Below are positions 10,577-21,282 of a DNA stretch of 64,000 bases, one piece after another (position 1 is the first letter of the stretch; the number at the start of each line of letters is the position of its first letter). The stretch spans positions 1 through 64,000 of the forward strand of contig JAURVB010006524.1 in NCBI GenBank assembly GCA_033002965.1. Direction: 5' to 3'. The notes below the pieces were generated by a model that saw only the letters and a list, made by a program, of their open reading frames with translations, was not told the origin of the DNA and made no database searches. The DNA is from Piper betle. Taxonomy: Eukaryota; Streptophyta; Magnoliopsida; Piperales; Piperaceae. The position numbers were made by a program, and so were the translations under genes.

Positions 10577-13454
10577 TGTAACGACTTACCCTAACTGGCC
10601 CGGGTGTTACTTAAAAAGTTAAATGTTGTAAACATACTATTCGTGAACATGAATCATAACATAGTTAAAAAGTCTAGAAAATTTATAAATCATAAAAATA
10701 AAAATAAATCATGTTCTAATAGCATGTGACAATGCATAAAATAAATTAACTCAAAGTCCCACACTCTCGGACCGTTACCCATAGCCGCATTTATAACAAA
10801 AGAAAAATAAAAGGAAGTCCAATTTCTTATCAATTCACCAAACCTTAGGTTGGTAAAAGAACCACCAACCACAATCTTAATCCTCAGTCTAAAGTTATTC
10901 ACCTGCGAAGGCAATTCTGTGTTAGTGATAAAACAACTAAGCCTCATAATTAAATGAAACAAAACAATATAATCCTATTATCATTTTACGAGTCTTTTAG
11001 TAATTATGAGCTTATGCCGAGCTCTTAATATGCTGGGAGGGGTGGCCACCTCATCCAGCTACCATCCCATGCATGCGCACACACGCTATGTGGCCCACAG
11101 CCTGTAGTTATTGATATTTGCCATTGACTCACCCTCTCGGTATCACAAGTGCCTAATGAGCCATCTTGCACCACTATGCCCTGTCACCCCTTTTGGCCTG
11201 GAGGTACGTATTCAATCTTTTAGGGGGTGCTGCCCTGTGTCAAATTGAGTCAACCCTAGTTGCGATCGGCGTATGGTGGTCGGTTATGAACTCAACTCGA
11301 CCAAGACTCCCACATAGTATTTTAAAGGGTGCGGCGTCGTGTTGGACTGAGTGAATTCTTTGCCCCGGTTGCACTCGGTGCATGGTGGTCGAATCTAGAC
11401 TTAGGCCGACCAAGGCTGTCAAAAAGGGAAAATACAACATTTCAAATATACAAACCTAGATAGTTTGTAAGTGAACCTGCAACTGTGACCAATGATCCTA
11501 ATCTAAACGAGAACATAAAATTATACATAAGTATAATTTTATTAGAATAGAAATGCATGCAACTAAATAACTAATAAATATCATTATTAGAATTCGACAA
11601 CATAAAACAAGCAACATTCAACAATCTTAAATATTAAATTATTCATGTGACATAATCATTTAAGTCCTACTTTATATTCTAAATTATCATAATTCACACT
11701 TCACTAATAATAAAATAATTATTAACTTATAAACAAATATTTAATTACTATTATTAGTATATTTTCCTTTGAGATGGTAATTACTTAACCACGATCTTGA
11801 CGATTTATTTACAATTTTAATTTTTAATCACTATCATTATTAATAGTAATTTAATTAATTAAGTCATTTGATTAAATTATTTAAAATAATTTGTATTATC
11901 CTTATTCAAAGATATTACTAATATAATTATTTTAAATTATTCAACTCAATAAAGATTTGAACTTTATTTATTTTCATTATGTCATTTCGGTTCAACGCTT
12001 GTGATTTTTACACTATTATAGTTTAATAACCCATTCTCTACCTTACTAACCTGTTATTAAATTAATCACTTTATTTACCTAATTTTAAATTTAATATGGG
12101 AAAGGTAAAATCTTTATTTTATTTAATCACTTATAACCATCCCATTTAAATTAATAGTTTATAATACACCCATTAATTATTAATAGTTTATCATTACCGT
12201 ATTTTATTACTCATGTCCATGTCGCTTTCATCCAATAATTAATATGTTTTGCAACCATAACCCATGACCATTAAAATAATAATTTTTTAAGGATTTATTA
12301 GGAGTTAGTTTTTTTAACTCGAGCCGCGTCGAGTCAAGTGGTATTTACAAGTTTGCCATCTTCTTTTTCCCCTTCTTCTTCTTCTTCCCCGATGCCATTC
12401 TATGCTCCCAACTCCAGCCACCCTCCATTCACGTTGTTGCCGCCCCCGGCAATCGCCTCCGGCCGCCATTGATCGTCGCCGTCCAGCCCCGCCGTGCCAT
12501 TGTAGTGCACCCCGGTCGACCTCGGCCACCTTCCAACCGCTGCGATGCCGGCATCCCCACACCTAGCGACGCGTTCACATCGTCGATTGCACCTCCGGCC
12601 AGCGTTGCCACCCCAATTGGGTGGTCGCCTCAACACCCTTGACCCTCTAGTGATCTTCCCTGGCCAGATTGGAACCCATCACCACCCAGGATGGCCGGAT
12701 TTCTTCACCCATCGCCGTCACCTTTGTTTTTGCCATTTACTACCCCAGGCCGGCATCCACGGATACAAACATCAAAGGTGCCAGCTTCAGCCACTGATTG
12801 ATCTCTTGCACCTTGCTATAACGTTTATTCACCTCAAGCTCCAATACCTCAGGACCGGCATCCGACCAGGCGAGATCAGCCATAAATTGGAACAATCGCC
12901 GCTCTGTTTCCCAGCAAGGAGGTTGCCCACAAGGGACTGTTTCGGCGGTAGGACTACGGTTTTTCCTTGTCTTGCAATCATCCGTTGCAATGGATCCCTG
13001 GCGAAGCTTTGCCTGTGATTTCCCATCATGCCGAACACAAGAACTCGTCGGCCATGCCAAGGATTCCAGTCTTATACAATTTAGTATAGTTCTTTTCTTG
13101 TTGATTTAAAACTTTAATGCCTATGATTATCAAGCTTATTATTAATTCAAAATATGCATGCATGAAAATTAAGAATAAGGAGATAGGAAGAATACCAAGC
13201 AAAGAGGAAGCCAGCTCTGGCAGAGGAGAAGAATATGAGAGAATGAAGGCGGCTAAGGTGAGGATGACGCCCCCTCACAAAATATAAAATGAAAATGACG
13301 GCTTGGGTATGTGAAAACACACCAACACCAGCATTTTATTTAACCGAGTAAATAATAAAATATAACAATTAACTGAGTAAAATTAACACGGTAGAGAATA
13401 TAATATAAATAATAATAATAATTCTCCATCATTTGGTCCTTCCCCGACCAACTC

Positions 13455-13494
<40 letters not shown>

Positions 13495-13515
13495 TATTAT
13501 TTCATAATCTTTGCA
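10577..13515 (-). repeat. E 3' LTR (about 2.9 kb)
   Basis: Starts TGTAACGAC at 10577 and ends TTGCA at 13515 beside the polypurine tract. It holds an AT-rich central part and a GC-richer block at about 12320-13060. Open frames in that block overlap on both strands and show no recognised domain, so none is called. Confidence 0.78.
13457..13491. repeat. (AT)n microsatellite in the E LTR
   Basis: An uninterrupted AT dinucleotide run of about 17 units near the LTR end. Confidence 0.97.
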
Positions 13516-13531
13516 ATCTCCCCAACTTAGA
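13516..13531 (-). other. Polypurine tract of E
   Basis: On the minus strand this is AAGTTGGGGAGAT directly before the LTR. The same tract precedes the A3 LTRs, which supports the E-A relationship. Confidence 0.7.
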
Positions 13532-16255
13532 AATATTTCGTCCTCGAAATATCATAACGGGCAACAGAACAATCATGATTAATTATTTCTTCGGTATCAT
13601 TCATGCTACTACAATGATAAGAATCTTATGCCACAAATAGGCCAGGGTATTTCCTTGTCATTTCTTGTTCAGTATCCCATGTAGCTTCCTCTAACCCCTG
13701 ATTTTTCCACAATACTTTTACCAAGGGAATTTCCTTGTTCCTAACTATCTTTATTTCCCTTGTCAGGATGCAAATTGGCTTTTCCTCGTAGGTTAAGTTT
13801 GATTGTAGCTCTAAATCTTCAAAATTTGTGATTATATGATCCTCATCTCATACATATTTCTTTAGCATTGACACATAGAAAACATTGTGTACTCCAGCTA
13901 AGCTTGGTGGCAATGCTAGTCTATATGCACAATTTACAACTCAATCCAGGATTGGGAACGGTCCTATGAATTTTGGCTTCAACTTCCCTAATGTTCTAAA
14001 TTTGATCTCCCCCTTCCTAGGAGATGTCTTTAGGTACACAAACTCCCCAGTCAAGAATGCAAGCTCGCAACAAAACTTCCAAAGTTTGAATAGTCCTCTC
14101 ACTCTGACTATCAGTTTGAGGATGATATGCTATACTCAGCTTGATTTGGGTCCCCATGGCTTTTTGGAAAGCTTCTCAGAAATGTGAGGTGAATAGGGGA
14201 TCTCAGTAGGAGATGATCTCCTTTGGAATCCCATGCAACTTCACAATGTTATCGGCATACAATCCTGCCAGGTATTCCGTAGTCCTCATTGATTTCGTGG
14301 GGATGAAATGATCTACCTTAGTTAGTCGGTCCACAACCACCCATATGGAGTCATGCTTCTTATGAGTCCTTGAAAGCTTTGCAATAAAATCGCATGTGAC
14401 ACACTCCCATTTCCAAGTTGTTATTTGTAAAGGTTGCAATAGTGCTCCAGGTCGTTGATGTTGGGCTTTGATTTATTGGCAAGTCTAACACTTGGAGATA
14501 AAATCCACAGCATCCCTCTTCATCCCAATCCACTAGTAGGTCCGCTTTAAATCTTGATACATTTTAGTAACTCCAGGGTATATCGAGAACTTTGAACGAT
14601 GAGCCTCCTCCAAGATATTCTATCGCAGTGCATCATCCTTGGGTACACACAACCTTCCTCTAAATCTGATCACACTATTGGAATTTACTACAATGTCATG
14701 AGTCTTGTCCAACATTTCATTCAGCACCTCATCACCCATCTGCGCTAGCTTAACACGATCAACCAAATCGTTGGGAATAACCAAATTTGCCATTAGCCTT
14801 GTTAGTTGCTCCATAGGGTTGATAGCCACCATTTCTACTAACATGGCCCACAGTCTAGCTAGCTGCTAACCTTTGTCCACCTTGCCCTTCCAACTCAATG
14901 CATCTACTACCACATTCGCTTTCCCTGGATGGTATAAGATTTGGAAGTCGTAGTCCTTCAAATATTCTATTCACCACCTCTGTCAAAGGTTAAGGTCATT
15001 TTCGGTGAAGATATACTTCAAACTCTGGTGGTCAGTGAAAACTTCAAACTGGGCTCCATACAAGTAGTGTCTCTAAATCTTCAGGGCAAAAACCACTGCT
15101 GCCAGTTCCAAGTTATGGGTTGCATAATTTTGTTCATGATTCTTTAGTTGACGAGAGGCATAGGCCACCACTTTACCTCCCTGCATAAGGACACATCCTA
15201 TACCCAACAGGAACGCATCACTGAAGACTACAAATCCTTCATTACCATTTGGCAGTGTCAAGACTAGTGCAATTGTTAGACTCTTCTTCAAAGACTGAAT
15301 ACTCTCCTTACACTAACTACTCCATTTGAACTTGACTCCCTTCCTTGTAAGTTTGGTCATCGGCGATGCTACTAAGGAGAAGTCTTTAATGAATTTCCTG
15401 TAGTAACCCACTAAACCAAAGAAGCTTTTGATGTCAGTGACTAACTTGGGTTGTGGCCAATCAGTGATTGCTTTCACTTTTGATGGATCCACTGCAATTC
15501 CGACCTTTAAGATAATATAATATGACCAAGGAAGTTTACCTCCTTCAACTAGAAGTCATATTTTGAGAGTTTGGCAAACAATTGATTTTTTCTCAAAACT
15601 TGAAGAGTAATGGACAGGTGCTTTACATGCTCTTCTTCATTATTTGAATAGACCAGAATGTCGTCCACAAACATGATAATAAACTTGTCCAAGTATGTGT
15701 GAAATACTATATTTATAAGTGACATAAAGGCCGCTGGTGCATTTATTAGACCAAAAGGCATGACAAGAAACTCATAATGTCCATATCATGTTCGAAAAGC
15801 CGTTTTCTGTATATCTCTAACTCCTTTACTCGCAAATGGTGATCACCAGACTACAAGTCTATCTTAGAAAATACTTTGGCTATTTTTAGCTGATCAAACA
15901 AGTCATCAATCCCCGGGAAGGGGTACCAATTCTTCACTGTCACTTGATTGAGTTGTCAATAGTCAATACACAGCCGAAGTTATCCATCTTTCTTCTTCAC
16001 AAAAAGAACAGGGGCTCCCCAGGGTGAAGTACTTGGTCGGATGAAACTTGCCTGCAACAACTCTTCTTGTTGACTCTTTAACTCCTTGAGTTCTACTGGA
16101 GCCATGCAGTATGATGCTTTAAAAATTGGTGTTATTCGCGGTGCTAGGTCAATGGCGAACTTCACTACTCACTTAGGAGGTAACCATTGCCCACTGGGAA
16201 TACATCGGGAAACTCTGCTACCATAGGAATCATGGACAACTCTTTAGGTTTGGAC
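13532..16255 (-). pseudogene. E pol: RT, RNase H and integrase remnants (broken)
   Basis: Read on the minus strand: an RT N-terminal segment (16165 to 15980, with [15 protein letters not shown]), RT palm with FVDDILVYS (15761 to 15549), RNase H (15291 to 15073), linker to integrase (14844 to 14620), and integrase core with WVVVDRLTK (14439 to 14203). Integrase continues with decay toward 13880. Stops and frameshifts separate every block, so no enzyme can be made. Domain order is RT-RNase H-integrase, as in Ty3/gypsy. The protease is not clearly visible. Confidence 0.88.
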
Positions 16256-16327
16256 CCCACGAAATCAATGAGGACTGCGGAATACCAGGCAGGATTGTAT
16301 GTCGATAACATTGTGAAGTTGCATGGA
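16255..16327 (+). other. Inverted integrase fragment at the E/TRIM junction
   Basis: The plus strand encodes KSMRTAEYQAGLYVDNIVKL, matching the integrase of E that lies on the minus strand at about 14220-14300. The fragment is about 70 bp and inverted relative to E. It joins at a sequence (CCCCACGAAATCAATGAGGA) that also occurs at the source site. Confidence 0.8.
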
Positions 16328-16496
16328 CAGGTCGTTACAGGTGGAATCAAAGCAACATGGTTACATGTTAGATGGTGGGCTGGACTAGGGACGTTGGCTA
16401 GACTGTCAGTCATGGGCCAAAGAAGGTCGTGGGCTAGGGTTAAGAATGGGTCAAATGTAGGAATTTCGGGGACGAAATTTCTTAAAGTGGGTAGAT

Positions 16497-16637
16497 TGTG
16501 AGATCTCTCACTACCTACTAGGAGAAGATCCTGTTTATAAGTGAGAATGGACTATAGATCTTTAACTTGGTTAACCACTTTTTAGGAAATGACTTAGCCC
16601 ATTATGTTGCACTTTGGGTTAGGGCTGGGTCGTTGCA
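16497..16637 (+). repeat. TRIM LTR (middle copy of array 1)
   Basis: Starts TGTGAGATCTCTCA and ends CGTTGCA. It is followed by a decayed primer site (GGTAATATCAAAG). Confidence 0.85.
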
Positions 16638-16740
16638 GGTAATATCAAAGTAACCTAGTTACGCGTTAGATGGTGGGCTGGATTAGGGACGTTGGCTAGG
16701 CTATCAGTCATGGGCCAAAGAAGGTCGTGGGCTGGGGTTA

Positions 16741-19702
16741 TGTAACGACCCACCATTTGTCACAACATTGTGGGCCTAGCTAGCAAGGTGTTACTCAAAA
16801 TTTAAGCAAATATGTCTAACATTTTTGTAAACAAAAACATATATAAAGATCCCACAGTCTTGGACCGTTTCCTAGTAGCCACACTTATTTCTCAAATAGT
16901 AAAAAAAAGGAGTCCTCATATTTATTTTGCTCCATACTCTGGTTGTCAATCACCTAATCTTGTATCTGCACACCTGCGGAGGCAATTCCGCGTTAGTGAT
17001 TACAACACTAAGTAGTATAATAGATAAAACAAAACAAGTACATTCCACTATTTCCTTAAGTTTATTTTAATATGCGGTAGAGCGATTCCGCTGTACTCCA
17101 AAACAATGCGGAGGAGGTATCCGCTGTGATCCACACACCCCGACCGTAGCCCTTTTGTGGGGAGGCTACCACTACCGTCTCCAGTGCCAGTGCCTCACAC
17201 ACCCCGGCCGTAGCCTTTTTGTGGGGAAGCTATCACTGCACTCAGGTGATTGCTACGCCCCGTTTGTGGGGAAGCTCTCACTACCAATTTTAGTGCCAGT
17301 GCCTCGCACACCCCGGCCGTAGCATTTTTATGGGGAGGTTATCACTGCACTCCGGTGCCAGTGCCTTGCACACCTCGGCTGTAGCCTTTTTATGGGGAGG
17401 CTATCACTGCACTCAGGTGATTGCTATGCCCTGTTTGTGGGAAAGCTCTCACTGCCAACTCTAGTGCCAGTGCCTCACACACCCCGGCATAGCCTTTTTA
17501 TTGGGAGGCTATCACTGTACTCAGGTGATTGCTATGCCCCGTTTGTGGGGAAGCTCTCACTGCCAACTCTAGTGCTAGTGCCTCACACACCCTGGCCGTA
17601 GCCTTTTTATGGGGCGGCTATCACTGCACTCCAGTGCCAGTGCCTTGCACACCTCAGCTGTAGCCTTTTTATGGGGCGGCTATCACTGCACTCCAGTGCC
17701 AGTGCCTTGCACACCCCGGCCGTAGCCTTTTTATGGGGAGGCTATCACTGCACTCCAGTGCGATGGAGGAATCGTTGTGCCTCACTCACCCCGGCCGTAG
17801 CCTTTTTATGGGGTGGCTATCACTACTCCAAAACAATGTCGATGCATTACACAATTTATGCACATAATACGACCCAGTGTCGGACTGAGTCAATTCTTTG
17901 ACCCCGGTTGCACTCGGTGCATGGTGGTCGAATCTGGGCTCAGGCCGACCTAGGCTACCAATAAGGAAAGTATGATGTTCTACCTATTATACGTACCTGA
18001 CTTGTGATTTCGTCTGACTATGATCCGTTAACCCAAATCTAAATAAGGGCATAAAATTATACATTAGTATAATCTTATTTTGCATGAACCTACATGCAAC
18101 TACATGACTAATATACTATCAATTTTAAATGATGTAATTAGTTAATGTTAGTCTTTATTTCTTATTAAATTTTCAGCAATTCTAATGATAATTAATTATT
18201 AATTATCCTCATCCAAATCCCCATTATCTAATTGATAATTCAATTATTAACATATCCTATACTTTAGTCTTTTGTATTTACCTTATATTCTAACTCAACT
18301 GCATCGAGTTCTCCTATATTAACCTGGTTGCCATCCCACTTTAACAATTCATGTAACGACCCCAAGGCTCCCAGCTTTATTGTAGTCAACCAACGAAAGC
18401 CGGTATTCTCGCTATGCATGGCGACCAACCAGTAACGTGGCGGCCTCCATTTGCTGCTATGGCGTCTCCAACTTGGCCACCACATGGCAACCCTCAACCA
18501 GTCCTTGGCGACCCTCTTCCGGCTACCCAATCAGCAACCCCGACCTGACCATGGTGACTCCATATCGGTCACATCATCAGCCCATGACCGATGGCAGCGT
18601 CTCCCTAGTCGGCTACATAAACAGCACCCGACCAGACCCATGGCCACTACTCTAGTCAGCCACATAAACAGCACCCGACCAGCCCGTCTTCTTTTCCTTC
18701 CACCCAATTTCAGACCCCATCTTCTACCTACCCCACTGATCCTATTGAAAAAAACCCCAAAGATCCAATCTTTATCCACTGTTATCTCATAGAACTCGGA
18801 CTACACCCTACATGGGGACCTTAATTTCACCATTCATGGTGGCCGACCAGCAGCCATGGCGACCATGTTCTGCCCCATCAAGGTGACGACCAGCACCACC
18901 CCATGTGACAACCAGTCTGCCCTTTCCATGGCGGATCCACGTCTGGCCAGCAACACCACCCAATCAACACCAACCTGGTCTCCCTACACTTCCTGATTTA
19001 CATCTCTCCCCACCGGTCTGACTCGGCCACCCAAGGCGACTCCGTCCGGCCAACAGCACCGCTGGGAACACTCCCTACTTCCAGCACGTCAACCCTACTC
19101 ACAAGGATGGAGGATGGTGTTGTTGCTGCTGCGAAAACAGCAGGATGTCCTCCTGGTTTTCTTCTTCCCTTGTTGATTTCTCATTTGATTCTTATGTTTA
19201 ACATGTTTATGATTTATGCAACATGTGTATTCATGCAACAAAAGAAAAAGAAAGGAAAAGGAATTACCCGAGCGAAGGAGGAAAGCCAGCATCTGTCCAA
19301 GGAGGAGAAAGATGTAGAAGACGCCCTCCCCTTCTCCTTTTACAAAGAATGAAATGACGGCTAGGATTTGTGAAAACGCCCTTTCACCGCAATTCCTTTA
19401 ATCGGGTAATTGGGTAATCAATAGGGTTTACTTAACCATTTCACTTAACCTCTTAAACGGGTACATGGTATGATTCACTTAAATGGTTAAATGGATAAAT
19501 AATGTAGTCGACTTGACCGATTCAAGTAGAATCGTCCGGTTAGAAATTACTTCTCAATTAACCGGGTAATTCATACCTAACCAGCTAACGAAATTATTTC
19601 CCCACGTTCGATTCCCTCGTGTCGAACGTTATTATTATTATTATTTATATATATATATATTATTTATTTATTATTTTATATTATTTTTTCCAGGTCTTCA
19701 CA
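16741..19702 (-). mobile_element. Solo LTR D1
   Basis: Starts TGTAACGACCC and ends TTCACA. It is flanked by GGTTA (16736-16740 and 19703-19707), a perfect 5-bp duplication. No interior, primer site or coding region is present. It is about 2.96 kb against 2.48 kb for D3; most of the excess is in the tandem array at 17100-17830. By family logic this is what remains after recombination between two LTRs of a full element. Confidence 0.9.
17100..17830. repeat. About 61-bp / 110-bp tandem repeats in D1, about 9 core copies
   Basis: The core CCGTAGCCTTTTTATGGGG recurs near 17141, 17205, 17315, 17375, 17483, 17594, 17655, 17717 and 17798. Spacing is about 61 bp or about 110 bp, depending on whether a second sub-unit (CCCCGTTTGTGGGGAAGCT) is present. 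TAGCCT and AGGCTA in each core can pair. Confidence 0.88.
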
Positions 19703-19761
19703 GGTTAGTAACGGGCCAAGTGTAGGAATTTCGAGGACTAAATTTCCTAAGGTGGGTGGAT

Positions 19762-19913
19762 ATTGAGATCCCTCAAATTAATCCTACATCTAATACCTAT
19801 TGGGAAAAATCTTATTTATAAGTGAGAATGGACTATAGATCTTTAACTTGGGTTAACCATTTTAAAAAAATGACTAAGGCCCATTACGTTGCACTTTGGG
19901 CCGGGTTGTTACA
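19762..19913 (+). repeat. TRIM LTR (right copy of array 1)
   Basis: The start is mutated (ATTGAGATCCC). It ends GGTTGTTACA at 19913. Confidence 0.82.
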
Positions 19914-21282
19914 AAGCGTGCTGGTAACCGAGAACGTTGTATCGGTGTTTGTGTGTTATCAAGCACAGGTGATCGAGCAAAGGGTTGATTGGAGTAGCGA
20001 TATCGGGGACAGAGATCTGTTGGGATCGAAACCAGTAACCTTGGTGTTATGGAGTTGGCCAAACACAAAGGTGGTGTTTGTGTCGTGGGCTTTCGTTATT
20101 GTTCTATCTAGCATACTTGATGTTATGCTGAGTGTTCTCGGAGGGGAATACGCCGTAGAGGACTGATTGGGATCAAAAATTTTGGGTCCTAGAATCAGCC
20201 CCATGACAGATTTCCCATGATGTAAACTAGCTCACCAATAACCTATGACAACTTGTAATGATTTTTCAAATTAACTCTATATTACATACCGGCAAATGTT
20301 AATTGAAATTTCTATTTCCTTTATTTATGAATCAAATACTTTGATGAGTTAAGAAATCCCATACAGTATGATCAAGGGACTAATCAGTTAACGATGAGCT
20401 ACACTAAACCAAAAGAATACTAACAATGGGAGAGCTTCGATCATTGTCTGACTTTATCGGGCAAACTTAGAATTAAAATTTTGGCTACAACATATTCTCC
20501 TTTAACATCAGCTGAAGCTAAGTTTCTACTACCATCAGCCACATAGCAATTATAGTTTGCACTTAAGCTTATAATTGTCTTCATACTCTCACGATAGTGA
20601 TCAAACAATAACTCTCAACCCCTCATCCAATCAAAGTAATTTCCATTTCTTCAAGATTCCAACCATTTCTCTAAATCAACAAAAGAAACCCCAAAAATGT
20701 AATAATCTCAAGGCAAAAGGGTAATGCACCAAATGAAACGCAACCTAAATAGAGAAAGAGATGATGATCATACCATCATGAAATTAGGGGTGATGAGGAA
20801 GGTGGTGAAGGGTGGTTGATCAAGATTTTCGGTGGGAATAGAGAAGAAAGAAAACCTTGAGGAGAGGGGGATAAGGTGGCGTCGTAGATAGGCGGACACG
20901 TGGTGGATAGCTGTGATGAAAAGAGGTGTGGGCACTCATGGTAGTGCATCGGTTGTCAAGGGGAAAAATTGGAGGGCGGTGAAAAATGAGAAAGAATGAA
21001 TAAGTTTTTTCAGTGGGTGATTGCCATGACATTATTTGTCACTAGTCATTTATAAGCTTCTTGTCCTATAATGACTTAAGGTAAAGTTATTTGTGGGAGT
21101 TAGCCGGAAGGGCTGTAAACAATAATTTTTAAAAACGAATGGTGGTATGTGATAATTTCGCGAGATCAAGGAGTGGTAAGTGATATTTTCCTATAACGAT
21201 GACGGCAAAGGTTTTTATAAGAGATTATGAAGAGGGGAATAGGGGGACTGCGATCCAGGTGGGTGGGAAGGCGTGGAAGCAG
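19914..21282. other. Intergenic region upstream of TRS120
   Basis: No element or gene recognised. A plus-strand open frame running out of the TRIM LTR to 20166 has no known domain. From about 20760 to 21010 the minus strand is pyrimidine-rich, like a 5' UTR, but no gene follows from it. The last 200 bp are the likely promoter and leader of TRS120, including an in-frame upstream ATG at 21199. Confidence 0.6.
20897..20902. promoter_or_regulatory. G-box (CACGTG) upstream of TRS120
   Basis: A perfect CACGTG in ACACGTGG, an ABRE-like context, about 385 bp before the start codon. A match this short can occur by chance. Confidence 0.3.

Larger units (their letters stand above)
10577..16327 (-). mobile_element. 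Ty3/gypsy element E, minus strand, 5' part missing
   Basis: One LTR (10577-13515), then the polypurine tract and a decayed pol read leftwards from about 16250. No gag, primer site or second LTR follows. The right end is a rearranged junction with an inverted integrase fragment and then a TRIM array. The LTR end (TGTAACGAC) and interior blocks resemble families A and D, which suggests E is an autonomous-type relative of those non-autonomous elements. Confidence 0.83.
16328..19913 (+). mobile_element. TRIM array 1 (three LTR pieces), interrupted by solo LTR D1
   Basis: A terminal-repeat retrotransposon in miniature: LTRs of about 150 bp (TGTGAGATCCCTCAA...GTCGTTACA) flank an interior under 200 bp that holds a decayed primer site after the LTR and a purine tract (AAGGTGGGTGGAT) before the next. 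Order: LTR tail ending 16339, interior, LTR 16497-16637, interior (16638-16740 plus 19703-19761), LTR 19762-19913. No coding capacity. Three LTRs with two interiors imply unequal recombination between LTRs. Confidence 0.82.

Noticed and set aside
12314..13060. Overlapping frames up to 157 codons on both strands in the E LTR
   Set aside because: Low stop density comes from high GC. There is no recognised domain, and the stretch lies inside an LTR.
17100..17830. Regularly spaced repeats considered as a CRISPR-like array
   Set aside because: The spacers are themselves repeated, the setting is a plant LTR with target duplications, and no cas genes are present.
19822..20166. A 114-codon frame next to the TRIM array
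   Set aside because: It starts inside the TRIM LTR and its remaining part matches no family I know. Left as intergenic.
20820..21032. Minus-strand frame of 70 codons suggesting a divergent gene upstream of TRS120
   Set aside because: The pyrimidine-rich sequence looks like an untranslated leader at most. No downstream coding exons were seen on that strand.
21199..21282. Alternative TRS120 start adding 28 residues
   Set aside because: The added residues are not part of the known family N-terminus, while the ATG at 21283 aligns with it.
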